Made by a program: the position numbers and the translations under genes | Part shown: positions 24,141-37,155 of the stretch, in pieces | How the letters are laid out: each line of letters opens with the position of its first letter | How positions within the stretch are numbered: the stretch's first letter is position 1 | Notes under the pieces: generated by a model | Seen by the model: the letters and a program-made list of their open reading frames with translations, nothing else | Told to the model about the DNA's origin: nothing | Databases searched by the model: none | Origin: Purshia tridentata | Lineage: Eukaryota > Streptophyta > Magnoliopsida > Rosales > Rosaceae | Direction of reading: 5' to 3' | NCBI GenBank assembly: GCA_003254885.1 | Contig: QANT01004553.1 | Coordinates: forward strand, 35,406-99,405 | Length of the DNA stretch: 64,000 bases

Positions 24141-25164
24141 TGGACTTCCTTTCTTTCTAGACAGCAACCCTCATGTGCCCCGTTCTTACTTCTCTGTTTC
24201 TCAGCCTCACTCCTCAGTTGCCAAATTGGTAATGCCCGTCGCCTGCCTTCTTCTTTAAGTTTTTTTGTTTTTTTTTGTAGAAAGTGATGACATAATTGGA
24301 AGAAGCACAAGTGAAGATTAACCAAACACCCAAACCCCTCAGCCTAGTCCCAAAAATCAAATACAACACTATACAAATCCCATTCTCTCACTTTGGTCCT
24401 CTCCCTCCTCCAATCCTGAAATCAAATACCCAACCCAATCCGGCGGTCCCCCCGCCACCTGCCCACAATGACCCTCCAAGTTAATTAAGAATCATGGATT
24501 TGCCGTTGAATTGTTGTAGGACTGTGTTTTTATTATATATAATAATTTGTCCTTCAAACCAGTTTGATTTTTCATATTACTCGAATTGAAATATATATTT
24601 GTATTTGTTTTGACAAAAAAAAAAAACATATCTGCATTTGNTTGACAAAAAAAAAAACATATCTGCATTTGTCTAACTTTTTGACTGAGTTAAAGAAATT
24701 ATATTTGTATTTGTTTAAATTATCAAATATATATCATTATTCAAATTCTAGTGGACCAACCAATTTTGGCTATAACTTTTTCTATACATAAACATATGCA
24801 AGTTATTATGCATAAACCAATTAATATCGTTCTTTTATTGTAGTGTTATGTCATAAATGGTCCCTCTTTGTATTCCCTTTATTGTAGTAGTGTTATGAAT
24901 TTCCTCATGCACAAAATTCTTTCTTATGATTAAAGTTCAATCACCATCAAGTACGTCCTTCAAATTATTATAATTTATATGATGAAGAGATATATATATA
25001 TATTAATATGGGGGCATCATCTTGATCACTTTGAGCAACCAATGTGTCTTGGACCTTATCTATATATCTTCCATTAATATATATACATACATGTTTGGCA
25101 CTATCATCTATATATTAATTAAAGTGATCGCTAGGTAGCTAGCGACCTTACAAGTTACAATACT

Positions 25165-25600
25165 ACAGCAACAGCTGTTGCACGCTCCCTGTGGGATCCA
25201 TTACATGTTCACTTTTCCACAAAATGCAAACATGCGTTCTCTCTTTGTCAAAGTTAAACATGATCATCCAAAGTTCATGGCTTTAATAAGAATTAAAGAA
25301 AGAAATGAAGGATCCACACAACACACATGGTGGGGTTGGACAAAGTAGGATAGCTAGCATCAACCCTAGCTAGGTTGAGTTGAACCACTTTAATTACCTC
25401 TTAATAAAAATATATATATATATGGTTAAATCTGTATCGATCAGAGACTAATTGTTTGGTTTCTATAAAGTTAAATAGTTAATTTGGAATCATCTCAAAT
25501 CTTCTCCCTATGATATTAAAGGAATCTCATCCCTGTCACTGTGAATGCTACGTGAGTGGAGGGCCTCCCTCTCCCTTCCTATCAAAAATCATTCTTCTCC
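25165..25600. repeat. Diverged non-coding duplication, copy B
   Basis: This is the partner of 17485-17870, with collinear blocks in the same orientation. A TA microsatellite and about 50 extra bases are inserted between the third and fourth blocks. Confidence 0.65.
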
Positions 25601-25898
25601 TCAAAAAGAGTCTCTATCTGCCATCTGTGTTTTTTTAATTTTTGTATTAAATTAAATCAATTACGTGCAGCTTCATATACCACGAACTGTCACATATATA
25701 TGGGGCACATGCAGTCACATACATTAATTTTATGGTGTCTCTCGATCCCATGTTCATTTTATTCACTAAGTATTTAGAATCTCATTACTCTGATTGATAT
25801 TGTGTGTACCCAAATGAAATGGTCCACCAATAGCTTCCAACTGTATCGCTCTTCCTTGCTATTTTGGAACTATATGTAGGTTTGCTATGAAATCGCCA

Positions 25899-26414
25899 TT
25901 ACTCTTCTCCATAACTACCTCTGCCTTCCCAGATATTCAGTAGACATTGATCGCATCTGCTCAAAAAACCAAATTAACCGTCATAGTATACATACATGCA
26001 CATATACATCACTCCATATGGATAATAAATATCATATATAGCATTAAATGCATCTCCAAAATTTGAAGCAAAAAAAATAAAAAAATTAGAAATACAGAAA
26101 GTGAGAGTATTAATCTCTTGATTTTTAAGTTTTTAATATATATATATATATATGCTCGCTGGAATCACTAATCTTTCAAATGTCAGCGTAAATTCAAAAT
26201 TGAACGATTATGAGCATAAATCTACACTAAAAACGACACAATTTAATTAATTAATTAGTATGAAATTAGTATATAAAGAATTAAAGATCCGAATATTAAA
26301 AACAAAATGGTCAAGAAATCGAACTTACATGATTCCAGATGACGGAGTCTTCATCCTCCGATTGATGATCATAAATTCTGCTTCTTTCATTTTAGTGTCT
26401 TTGTCATAATAAAC
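25899..26414 (-). other. Two exon-like segments of an unrecognised gene
   Basis: On the minus strand 26329-26414 is flanked by a CAG acceptor and a perfect GTAAGT donor. It is open in only one frame (VYYDKDTKMKEAEFMIINRR onward). It joins in phase to 25899-25956, which has a CAG acceptor and ends at a stop codon (reading CDQCLLNIWEGRGSYGEE). Together they give a 47-residue C-terminal piece. A possible first exon, 11 codons from the ATG at 26591 ending at a GTATCT donor, is in phase but weak. It may be a small gene, a non-coding transcript or chance. Confidence 0.25.
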
Positions 26415-26591
26415 CTGCAGTCAGTAGTCACAATGGTATTAAAAATTACAAATAAAAAGAAATATAAATGATATAATCGACTAAATAAGTATTAAAAAAT
26501 ACAATTAACAAAATATAAAGTAAAAGGAATTACAACGAACAAAAAGAGATGAAGATACGCAAAAGCGTAACACAGTGACACATATATACAT

Positions 26592-27097
26592 CACAGACAC
26601 GTACGGTTATGCAAAAGGCTAGATGACGGACCTAAATGATGCAATCAAACGCAACGTGGCACACAAATACATTACTCTCTGACAGAACAGGAGAACCCTG
26701 CTGTTACGCAAATGAACACAATGCACAACGGCGCTTAACAGAACCTGACAGGAAACGGCAATGGAAACGCTGTTGTGCAATAATACCGACTATTACTAAT
26801 ATATGGATTTTGGGACAGACCAAAGAAAATAAAAAAATTAAAAAAAAAAAGAAGAAAAAAAGAAAAGCAAAATTAAGCACTTGACTCACCATCACACAAA
26901 AACGAAAATGGACTGAAATTCATTAATCGCCACGATTCAAAGCAATCCCTCTCAACGATTACAGCCCCATTTACATATCACTTTAACATATATAACTCCA
27001 TCTTTTTGTCCTTTTTTTTTTTTTGGTGGTATTTAATTCGTTGTAATCGACGTGGCTTAAAATATTAGTCTGGTCCGAAAGTGTTATGATGATGATG
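26592..27097. other. 3' flank of the PB1 gene
   Basis: No gene seen. A poly-A/poly-T tract lies at about 26826-26872 and a second T run at 27009-27024. Confidence 0.4.
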
Positions 27098-27818
27098 CTA
27101 TTGCCAGTGGTTGCCGTTGTGTACGAGATAGAGACGACTGGGATTCCCATGAGCATGGTAATTAGCGCACTGTTGAACCTTGGCCGCCGCCACAGATTTC
27201 TGAAACACCGGCGGGGGCGGCTGCGAGATCTGATGGGGGCAGCGGTCGGCGGCCGGCAAGGGCATGTGGAATCTGGGAGTGGAGCCGGAAGCAGTACTGT
27301 AATTAGGTGAGGAAGAGGCGGAGGAAGGAGGTGATGAGATTTTAACTGGGGTTTTGGTGGGGAATGAAAGGAAGGCTCTGATCTTCAAGGTGAAGGGTGG
27401 TGTTGCTGCCGCTGCTGCTCTGTCGTACTCCTCGATGAGGTTGGTGAGGTCCTCGTCGGACTTTATGGACACGAGGGCGTCCAGATCTTCGCTGGGCAAT
27501 TGACATCGGAGACTGGCGGATGCGCCACACAACTCACCCAGCTTCAACGATAGCTCTGTATAAACACCACATACCCATACATACATCCCACTCTTAAATA
27601 TAACTTTTTAAAAATTATAAATAAAAAAAAGGGGAGGAGGGGAGGGAAATTAACTGACCGGCAAAGGAAATGGAGCGGGGCACTGCGAGGACACGTGTTT
27701 CGCCGCCGAGATAACGGAGCTTGCCGTCAGGATAACGGGGGAGGATTTTGCCGCCGTAGCTACAGAGGAACTTGATGGTGGGTTTGGGAGTGATGAGTTT
27801 GGTGGGGTCAGGCTCCAT
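27098..27818 (-). CDS. PB1-domain (octicosapeptide/Phox/Bem1p) protein
   Basis: Two exons (27659-27818 and 27098-27555) give 205 residues. A PB1 domain covers about residues 12-100. It begins TIKFLCSYGGKILPRYPDG, with the conserved Lys of the basic face, and continues through KLRYLGGETRVLAVPR. The acidic OPCA-like stretch is DALVSIKSDEDLTNLIEEYD. PB1 domains form homo- and heteromers. The rest is a Ser/Pro-rich tail of about 100 residues with no domain I recognise. No membrane segment or signal peptide is visible. The family includes small Arabidopsis PB1-only proteins of unknown function, and from memory one sits next to RAY1 there. The ATG follows a TATA box about 105 bp upstream. Confidence 0.9.
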
Positions 27819-27920
27819 GCTTAAGCTATTGTTTGTTTGGAAGAGACTAAAAGAGAGAGTAGTGAAGAAGACGGTGTTGGAGTTACCTCTTCAAGCCTAT
27901 GTATGGTACCCTTTGGCCCT

Positions 27921-27930
27921 TATTTATAGA
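27921..27930 (-). promoter_or_regulatory. TATA box of the PB1 gene
   Basis: The minus strand reads TCTATAAATA about 105 bp upstream of the ATG at 27818, in the right orientation. Confidence 0.65.
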
Positions 27931-30900
27931 GTTTTTTCAGTTCAAGGGGTAGATTAATAGATCCGCTTCCATACCCATGGGGTAAAAGCACCCGCGCCAG
28001 TTTACGCGGTTAACACTCGTACCACTGCAACTTTTTTTCTTTTCCTTTTTTAAATTCTTTTATGTGGGCCTTATTACTTACAATTACAAAATGATTTGCT
28101 GCTTTTTAAATAATATCGGTCTATCATTATTACTTTATGGTGATTTTTTGTCGTTTTACTCTTCTCTCTTTTTTCTTTTTGTGAAAATTACTCTTTTCTC
28201 CTTTTACAGACTCCCATATGTGAACACAGGACTAGTCTATGATTTTCGGAAAGTTTTAGTCAAAGCATTTTGATTCCCTTGGCTTGCAACTACTATCGAA
28301 TTCTTAGGAAACCTTAGTCCGTTAAGTGCGTATATAATGTCAATGTCTGCGCCGGAAAATTTAATTCAAAAGAAACTGTGTTTTTTTTTTTTTTTTTTCC
28401 TAAATGGCAGTTTTAGAGAATTGTTGAAAAGATGCACAATATTATTTGGTGCTTTAATTAATTATCTTGTTTATCTAAATGTGTGTATACATATATAGAT
28501 TCCTTCAACCCATCATGATCGCAAAGTTTTATATATGGTTGATGGAGTACTCCTGGCATATGGATCCACGTCGGTCAGAGTCATTATCGTACGTGGCAAA
28601 CGGTGATGCATGCAAGGGCAAACTAGGCATGCATGCATGGCATCCACAACCAGTTTGTTTTTATTTTACTGAGATATACATATACCATATATTTCATATG
28701 CTTTGTTTGTCTCATCAAATATATCATACGCGCGCTTGGCCTGCCAGGTACCCTCTAACTAACAAATGCATATGTCACCAGGATATGACTGGATATATAT
28801 ACAGTGCATGCATATGGATCGTCTTCATCACAGTTTATAATTAATCAAGTTTTTTTACTTAATTAAATTAATGGCCATGGCCAATTAATTGATAAGTTTT
28901 TTTTTTTTTTTTATGTGGATCGGTTTGATTCACCTTATGTTGGAAAACTGGCCATGTGGTCCAGTGAGGTCCACATGCCCACCATGTCCATGGAGAAGTG
29001 CAATTTCAGGGTCATTCATTGAGACCATAAGGAACAAAACAAAAGGGGTCGGGGCCCGGAGCAAAACAACCTACTGCTGCTCAATACTACACTCTTTTAG
29101 GTATGCTACAAAAAAATTAATTTCAGCTATCTAGCTAGGCATGCTCTCTATTCTATCATATATATACCATCTGTATTTTTGTTAATAACTATTACACAAG
29201 CATTGAAGAAGGCACTGATTGGATTCTGTGCATGCTGGAAGAACATGCTCGTGATTTTATTCATCTTTATTATACCCTAATTAAGTACTGACATGCATGA
29301 TCACCTTAATCGATCTCCTAGAAATTTAGACTAAGGTACGTGACTCCGTTTAGAATACGTAAGATCAAACTAGTAATTAATTCATCACATCATAATTGAA
29401 CTTTACTTTAAAAAAAATTCATAATCAACGTAAGGCCGTTAGCTTGGATATATATATATATGAAATGTAATGGTGATTATGTCATCGACAAGTATATCAA
29501 CTCGATCCAAAAGCTGAAAGGCCGTGCAATTCCATATCCGAGAGCCCTATATATCTGCCTTTTGTGAAAACTTGTCAAGAATTTAATTAAACTACGCTAA
29601 TCTAGCTTTATCCTTTTCTTTGATTATGTCATACAATTATCCCTAGGTTCCTTTAATTTGAACCTATATGACATGGGACAAAGGGTCATACGTTAGCAAC
29701 TAAGGCAGCTCTATCTCTATATATCTCCCACTATATACCCTCTCTCTCTCTCTCTCTCTCTCTCCAAGTTCTAATAATAATTAGTTTGCCTACCTATTTC
29801 AAAATGTGCTGAGCATATCCACCTTTATCTTCTTATCCCTTACGAGACAGAGAGAATCATATATGCACTCATACATCATACAATGCCACTTGAATATTAC
29901 CATTATTATAGTATATATATGTAGGTCCCAATCCCATTTACAAAGTGGAGAGAGATCAATCCCATAAAACAATATATTCATTCCTACATACACACACACA
30001 CAGCAACGATATCATTTCACATATACAATGATTCTTGTGTGGATTAATTAGGCTTTTAGCATAGCTCTTTTCCCTTTTTCCTTATTTCCTAAATATATTA
30101 TTGCTTTAGTATATTTGGGATTGGATATTCATATTACATGCTTGCAGTTGCAGTTCTTGACCTTGTAATCTCTTTTACACGTGGCAAGGTCCAACTTAGG
30201 ATATATAATATCATAATAAAATTTGAGCATTCAATTCAAAATTAATTGACAATTGACGAAGAGGTCCAAGAAGTTATAAGCGCATATATATATATATATG
30301 CTAAGCTCTAGTTTTTTGTTGTGCATAAAACACTACTCTATTGAGTAGCGTTAGAGTATGTATGGTTGTTGAGCCCTACACGTATAATAATTAGGTTATG
30401 ATACCATGATAGAATTTGAGTATTCAACTCAAAATCAATTCACAATTGATAGAGAAACTCGAAAACTTATAAGCACATATACTAATGTCTAAATTTTCAA
30501 TGTGGAACATTGTTCTACATTAGTCTCAACTAACGCCTCACTGTCAGAGGCAAAGCATCTAAGATGGAGTGTTAGAGACGGTCGGTTGTCGTTTTGTTCC
30601 CATTTCAAAAGCGTGTGAGTCACTCGAGCCAAGTTATAATCTTGAACGGCCACCAATTCGGGCAGGGACGGTGACTGATAAAATCGTGATTGAGAGAAAT
30701 ATATATATATATAGATATATATGTGGTGGGAACATAATCTATGTAATATATGTTTACCTAGACATTTGGTAAGTGAGCTCTCAGTGAATTCATTTATGAT
30801 GATCAGTATCGCTTAGACAATTTTGTGCCGGCACCAGTGAAATTGATTCTGAAAGTGATTCACGGATTTATGATATAGAGCCATAGAATGAGAATCTTAG

Positions 30901-33407
30901 ACTGCGTGCCACTCTGCCACGAAGCCACCACACCTCAACATGCTCTAGACCATGTGAAGCATACCACGTACCCACTGTGGCATTGGTAGTAATAGTATGG
31001 AAGGATGAAACCTCCATTTTGTTTGAATGTTGATGTGGCACAACAGCTCTGTGGCGGGTTTGGCAGGCTCCCATGGATGTGGAATTGGTAAAAGTGATGG
31101 GCCGGGCCTCCGTTGGGCCCCCGTGAACGGAATATAGTGGGGACCATGAGATAGATGGTGGCATGGTGCAGTCAAGGTTTGGAGGGTCCGAAATTTCTCC
31201 CCTTGAATCTTTCATGAATTGAAGGTTTAAATTTTCAATAGAGAAGAATAAGGAGAGGTTCGAATTTGCAGAATAAAGGCATATTATTTTAGCGGACCCC
31301 AGAAACCATGTGATTTGGTGAGGGTGCACCTATTTCATACCTAATTACGTACCTATAAGAATGAATTCTATATGCTTGATTGCTTGCCAAATGGTTGATT
31401 GGGTTTTGAAAAATGTGTTGAATTCAATGTGTAATGAATTATTGGGGAATGTATCATTTTTAGAACAAATATAATATCCAAGTTTCTAGAGAGGACTACT
31501 GCTTTGAAATTTGGACTATATCAAAAAGTGTCGGTATATGGCTTACCACAATGGTCCAAAGCCATCGGAAAATCAAGAAAACTCTGTAGTATATGATTGG
31601 ATGTCCGACCTTTTTGACCGAGACTACTTATTTTCCAATATAATAAACTACCTCGCTTGCAAAAGCATTCTATTACGTTGTGAAAGGGGTATGTATATCT
31701 CGTCTTATTTACGAAACCAAATCCTTGGCTACTGTAGTTTAAGACATATTATCAACATAGAAAATATCAGTACACTATTTAAAGTTTTTATTCATATATG
31801 AAATATTGTTAAGATTGAAAATATTAAACACATTACGTTTTTCATTCTCATTGATCTATGTATTTACTTCTAAATTACGACTCAAATTGATTAAAATAAA
31901 CCGTCTTACTACTTGATTATGAGATATTATATATAGTTTTATATTAAAAAAACAAAAAAATTACAAAACAAAACAGTGACTACAAGTATCAATATCACGT
32001 TGCTTAAAGACAAAAAAGCTAAATTTAGAGCATTCAACTTTAATAGCTAATTTTTGTGATATATCATAAAATGTTGGATTTGTATGAATGGCTTAGATTT
32101 AATGAAAAATATCAATACACATTTAAAGACAAGAGAAGCATTATCCGAAGGCACTAAAAATTGAGATATTACATATATGGTGATCGCTAAACAATTGCGG
32201 TACCATTTTTCTTTTTGTTCAGTCTTGTGCTTCAAAAATCTACATGGGGATATCATCAAATTAGTCAATTTATGTTATAATAAAAGCCATTTGGACTATG
32301 TGTATGATGTCTATCTATCTCTCTCTCCTTTAGAAGTTGAAATTATTAGGTGTATCTGACAGATCAGCTGTCAATCTGATGTGGTATTTCAGCCCAATAA
32401 TATTTAGACGCGTGTCTTCAATACAAGGTATTGTCTACCTCTGCTTTGGGAATGGCCAAAGCAGGCCTGGCAACTTTTATGGGCTGCCAGGTGTGGGCTT
32501 GGGCCGTAAGTAGTTTGTGATCACCTAACAAAGTCACTGCCTTTTACCCTTCCGCCCAATATAATTAGAGCTAATGGACCCTATAAACTGTTTTAGGCTT
32601 GGGCTATGAGTTGTTTGTGAGGCCTTTTCTTGGGAAAATAACATTTCAGTATTTCACTTTGTATGGACAATTTTGAAAATACGTAATGTAAGGGAAAAGA
32701 AAATTGATCTTTTCGCTCCATTTTACCATCATTCATTAATTAGCTTCAAGAAGGCTGATATACTCCCATGTGGACACCCCATTTTTTTCCCAAAAGAAAC
32801 TGTTCTCTAAGCGATAAGCGATTCATAAGTACCTAGCTATACGTGGATATGGGCGGGTTATGAGGTCTATCTGTGTTGGCCCAACTATAAATTCATTTTG
32901 TTCAAATAGCCCAATTGAGAAGCCCATAAAATCATATATAAAGTTGGTTAGATGTTGTTTTTCAAGTTTGCAACCCAAAGACCCACTACTCTACCGAGCA
33001 ACTGGCCCCTCTCTATTGGATGTGGTGCTTGATAATTATTCTTCTTCTTGTTTTGTAATTTTCTTTTTCCCAATATTTCTGAATATTGAGTCATTGACTG
33101 AGGGAATATATGAGTGGTGAGATTTATGAGAAGCCTCTCAAGAAGTACAACAACCACTCGTTCCAACCGAACCAAAGGAAGCAGCCAAATCCACTCTCAC
33201 CTCCCTTTCTTTCCACCCAAAAAATATTTTAAAAAGAAGAAAAAATATCCAATCCAAAAATGCACACTCCTCCGTTCCTCTACCACCACCAGCGACTCCT
33301 TTCTCTTCCCTTCTTTCTCCAAATTCCATGGCCAAGAATCCACCTGAATAATTCCCTTCTGATTCTCCACTCTCTCTGCCTGCCCTCCCTCTTGCTTCAC
33401 CCAAGAC
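27931..33407. other. Long AT-rich spacer between the divergent PB1 and PHT2;1 genes
   Basis: About 5.5 kb with no gene I can support. It has TA microsatellites (29.45, 30.29 and 30.70 kb), a (CT)n run (about 29.74-29.76 kb) and a repeat-like block near 30.2-30.56 kb. A 153-codon minus-strand frame at 30868-31329 begins with GTG and shows no domain. The last 300 bp or so, CT-rich, are the likely 5' leader of the PHT2;1 gene. Confidence 0.5.
30185..30560. repeat. Two diverged copies of a transposon-like segment
   Basis: The phrases GAATTTGAGTATTCAACTC with CAATTCACAATTGAT (about 30410-30450) and AATTTGAGCATTCAATTC with TTGACAATTGAC (about 30220-30260) match each other. Both lead into CTTATAAGCACATAT-type sequence. 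The second copy continues into CAATGTGGAACATTGTTC. This style is common in plant retroelement LTR relics. No complete LTR pair was found. Confidence 0.4.
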
Positions 33408-36400
33408 ATGACTCCCTCTCTTTGCTTATCATCTTCTGCAAGAAACACCACCACACCAGAAGCATTTCTTCTGCATAACTCTCATCTCTACTTCCCCAAA
33501 CACCGCTCTTCTTTCTTTTCCTCCGAAACCCTCTTCCCAAAGCGAGTGTCAAACTTTCTCAGGCCCCAAACACCACCACCCAAGTCTTTTCTCCCCATTT
33601 TGAGGCTAAACAACTCCAAACTCACACACCCTTTTGCCAGCATATCTTCTTTTGCCGAAGCCGAAGGTGAAGAAGAACAACAACAACAACAAGACGTCGC
33701 CAAAGTCAACCAACACCATGAAAGCACAAAAACAGAGGACCAAGACGAATCGCGCGGAATGGCTCAGGCCTTCCACATATCTTCCAGCACTGCTATGGCC
33801 ATTTCCATATGCATAGCATTTGCAGCTCTGAGTCTTCCGTTTTTCATGAAGTCTCTGGGGCAAGGCTTGGCCTTGAAGACCAAGATGCTGTCGTACGCAA
33901 CTCTATTGTTTGGGTTTTACATGGCTTGGAATATTGGGGCCAACGACGTGGCCAATGCCATGGGGACTTCGGTGGGGTCAGGAGCATTGTCGCTGAGGCA
34001 GGCGGTGGTGACCGCGGCGGTGTTGGAATTCTCAGGGGCATTATCCATGGGAACCCATGTGACCAACACAATGCAAAAGGGTATTCTTGTGGCTAATGTG
34101 TTTCAGGGGAAGGATACTCTGCTCTTTGCTGGCTTGCTTTCTTCACTTGCTGCTGCTGGTACTTGGTTGCAGGTATATATATATATATATTGTTCTTCCC
34201 CTGTTTTTCATTTACCTCAGTTTCTCTATTTTCTTTCAAATTTCAATTCAGCATTAGTTAATGAATGTTGCTTGGCAATGAAAATGAATGTTGCTTGTTT
34301 ATCTTGCTTTATACAATTTTATTATCTTCATGTTTGAAAAGAAAATGACTTCATGTTTAAAGTACATTAGTTTCCAACTTATGGAAATTGACATACTAAA
34401 TTCCTATGAGACAAAAGGGGAGATTATAACGAGACATCTTTGTGGATATGATACAATTCTTATAGAGTATATTTGGAGAAATGAAATTTAAAAGAGTAAC
34501 ATTAGAAAAGTGGGTCTCTGTGTTGATATCAGATATTCTTCTTGGCCTAGTTGTGTTGAGTCCAGTATGTTGGTCTTTTTTCCTCTGTTTTTTTTTTGGG
34601 TTGTTTTTGTTGATTAACTTGTGGAATTGTTTATCCTGCTGCATCAGGGAAAAAAACTTTTCCATCACGGATGTATACACCTCATGTGTCTATCACTTTT
34701 TTATGTACTAAAATCACGTGATCAAAGAAATAGATGTATACACCCACTGCATTGAAAATTTTTGAAAATTTTCTTAGAGGTGCTACAAAGGAGTAGGAGG
34801 CATGAGTTGTCCCTCAAAGCAATCACACCAAGATTTCCTTGGCATATTACATATACATCCAAAGACATTGAAAACCATTCAGAGCTGGTCTCGTAGATCA
34901 AATGTATGAAAGAAAGCTTGTCTTTCTTAGGACAATTCACCCTCCTTCAGTGCTAGGGGTTCTATAACCTAATTAATTCCTTACATCGATAACCTTGAAA
35001 ATATTGGATATGAATTGTATGTCATCAATCGACCAAGAGAATGGTTCTTCATTGCTAATAAATGATAAAATAAGATTGCCAAGAGTCTTATTTATCAAAC
35101 AAATTAGAATATTTCTTCGAACTTGATGAATGTAAAGGATATCAAAGACTTCAGATAAAAATCTATAATCTTAATTTACAGGTACATTATCCTGTTTTTA
35201 CTTCCATCCATGAATAATTGTTTTCTGCTAGTCAGGTTGCATCATATTATGGCTGGCCGGTGTCTACAACGCACTGTATAGTAGGATCAATGGTTGGATT
35301 TGGACTTGTCTATGGGGGAACAGGTGCTGTCTTCTGGAGTTCATTGGCGAGGGTGATTTCCTCCTGGGTTATCTCACCATTCATGGGAGCACTGGTGTCC
35401 TTTCTTGTGTACAAATGCATCCGTAGGGTATGTTCTCCTTCCTTGGAGATGGAACTGTCAAATGATCCTCTGCCTTATATCATATGGGGGTATGGCGTTG
35501 GCTTATGATGATATATATAAGAATTTACATGCTAATCGGATCTTATTGCCAAAGATTATGTGTTTAGTAAGAAAAAGCAGTAGGTTTTCTTTGATTCCCA
35601 AACAAACCATAAACCATATCACATATGCATGGCTTAGCAGCTCTATGGTGCTTCACACTTCTTGATTAAAGCTTAAGCAACTCTTAGCATTCTACAGAAC
35701 CTGACTTACTCTTCAAAATTTGAGTAGACACTTCTTACTTCTTACTTCTTACAACCCTTGTTGTTTTCTTTCAATCTTTTCTATTCCTTTCAGTTTGTGT
35801 ACAGTGCTCCAAATCCTGGACAAGCTGCAGCTGCAGCGGCACCAATTGCTGTACTTGTTGGTGTAACCGGAATCTCATTTGCCGTTTTTCCTCTTGGAAA
35901 AAGTCTCCCTTTGGCTCTGGCCAAGGCTCTAGCCATTGGATCTGCGGGTGCAGTCCTTGTGTACAGAATCATTAGACGACAGCTAGGTCATCTCCTCCTC
36001 AAGTCCGCATCATCACAAGCAGAACCAAATGAGGGTGCTATCCAGCAGAAAAATATTGGGTTTCTCTCAGATATTGCAGGTCCAACGGGGACCCAGTTGA
36101 AAATAGTATATGGGGTCTTCGGATACATGCAAGTGCTATCTGCCTGCTTCATGTCATTTGCCCATGGAGGAAATGATGTGTCCAATGCAATAGGTCCTTT
36201 GGCTGCTGCATTATCTATCCTCCATGGCGGTACAAGTGGAGCTGAGATTGTTATTCCAATTGATGTTCTAGCATGGGGAGGATTTGGAATTGTGGCAGGT
36301 CTCACAATGTGGGGGTATAGGGTTATAGCAACAATTGGGAAGAAGATTACAGAGCTAACACCAACAAGAGGATTTGCAGCTGAGTTTGCTGCAGCCTCAG

Positions 36401-36618
36401 TGGTTCTATTTGCGTCGAAGCTGGGACTACCGATCTCCGCAACCCATACTCTGGTGGGTGCAGTCATGGGGGTGGGATTTGCAAGGGGGCTTAATAGTGT
36501 TAGAGCAGAAACTGTGAGGGAAATTGTGCTTTCCTGGGCCGTGACAATTCCAGCTGGTGCTTTGTTTTCTGTTTTGTACACTTGGATCTTGACCAAGCTT
36601 TTGTCTTACATTTTGTGA
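33408..36618 (+). CDS. PHT2-1: Inorganic phosphate transporter 2-1, chloroplastic
   Basis: Three exons (33408-34172, 35236-35427, 35794-36618) give 593 residues, close to the size of Arabidopsis PHT2;1. The first 120 residues or so are Ser/Thr-rich with few acids at the start, fitting a chloroplast transit peptide, then a hydrophilic linker with a Gln run. The membrane part has the two PHO-4/PiT signature repeats, [20 protein letters not shown] near the start and [17 protein letters not shown] in the C-terminal half. It also has the paired [16 protein letters not shown] and [16 protein letters not shown] motifs. PHT2;1 moves phosphate across the plastid inner envelope, probably with protons or sodium. 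Intron 1 starts inside a TA microsatellite. A polyadenylation signal lies about 40 bp after the stop. The neighbouring PADRE gene is convergent. Confidence 0.96.
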
Positions 36619-36657
36619 GTGTACATTTGAAGATAGAATATTGGTATGTCATTAATC

Positions 36658-36663
36658 AATAAA
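36658..36663 (+). terminator. Polyadenylation signal of the PHT2;1 gene
   Basis: AATAAA lies 40 bp downstream of the stop codon at 36618 and is followed by an A-rich run. Confidence 0.55.
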
Positions 36664-37155
36664 AAAATACTTTATTTCCAAATTTATTTGTAGAACTAAT
36701 GATTCCGATTGTGCTCAAAGCCTTTTTGCTTCTGGAATTGTTATGGTATGGCGTTTTCCTGTCTGGGTATCCTATACTGCAGTACATACAGATGGAATCC
36801 TTGATTAAGAACTATTAATGACAAGTATATTCTTTATGACAACCACCATATGCAGTATTCTAGTAATGGCAATTTTATCAATGACAAAAATTTTCTTGTT
36901 TCAGTGAGACATCAATATATTGGACGAATCTGATGTGAAAAGTTGTTCAAAGCCGTCCTATGATTATTGTAAATGAGTAATTTAATCTTGAAACGGCATT
37001 TTCAATAGAATATAGTGCTGGAAATGGAAATGGTATAATACTAATTATGGTGTATAAAATTTTCGTACATCTCTGACTTACTGCATTAGCAATTCAACCA
37101 CACACCAGAATACGAGCGCCAGATTCATACTTGATACTTGATAGTATAGAGATCG
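36664..37155. other. Spacer between convergent PHT2;1 and PADRE genes
   Basis: No gene seen. It should hold the 3' UTRs of both convergent genes. Confidence 0.4.

Larger units (their letters stand above)
23529..25898. other. Spacer upstream of the PIRL gene, repeat-rich
   Basis: No supported gene. It holds the PIRL promoter, a short transposon-like fragment near 24.07 kb, two nearly identical (A)n-linked words around 24.60-24.66 kb (with an N at 24641), TA microsatellites near 25.0 and 25.4 kb, and copy B of the diverged non-coding duplication. Confidence 0.45.

Noticed and set aside
30868-31329. 153-codon minus-strand frame
   Set aside because: It begins with GTG, shows no domain or splice support, and overlaps alternative open frames on the same strand, as expected for non-coding sequence with few stops.
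35988-36596. 202-codon frame antisense to PHT2;1 exon 3
   Set aside because: It mirrors a strongly conserved coding exon; codon bias of the real strand removes stops from the antisense frame.
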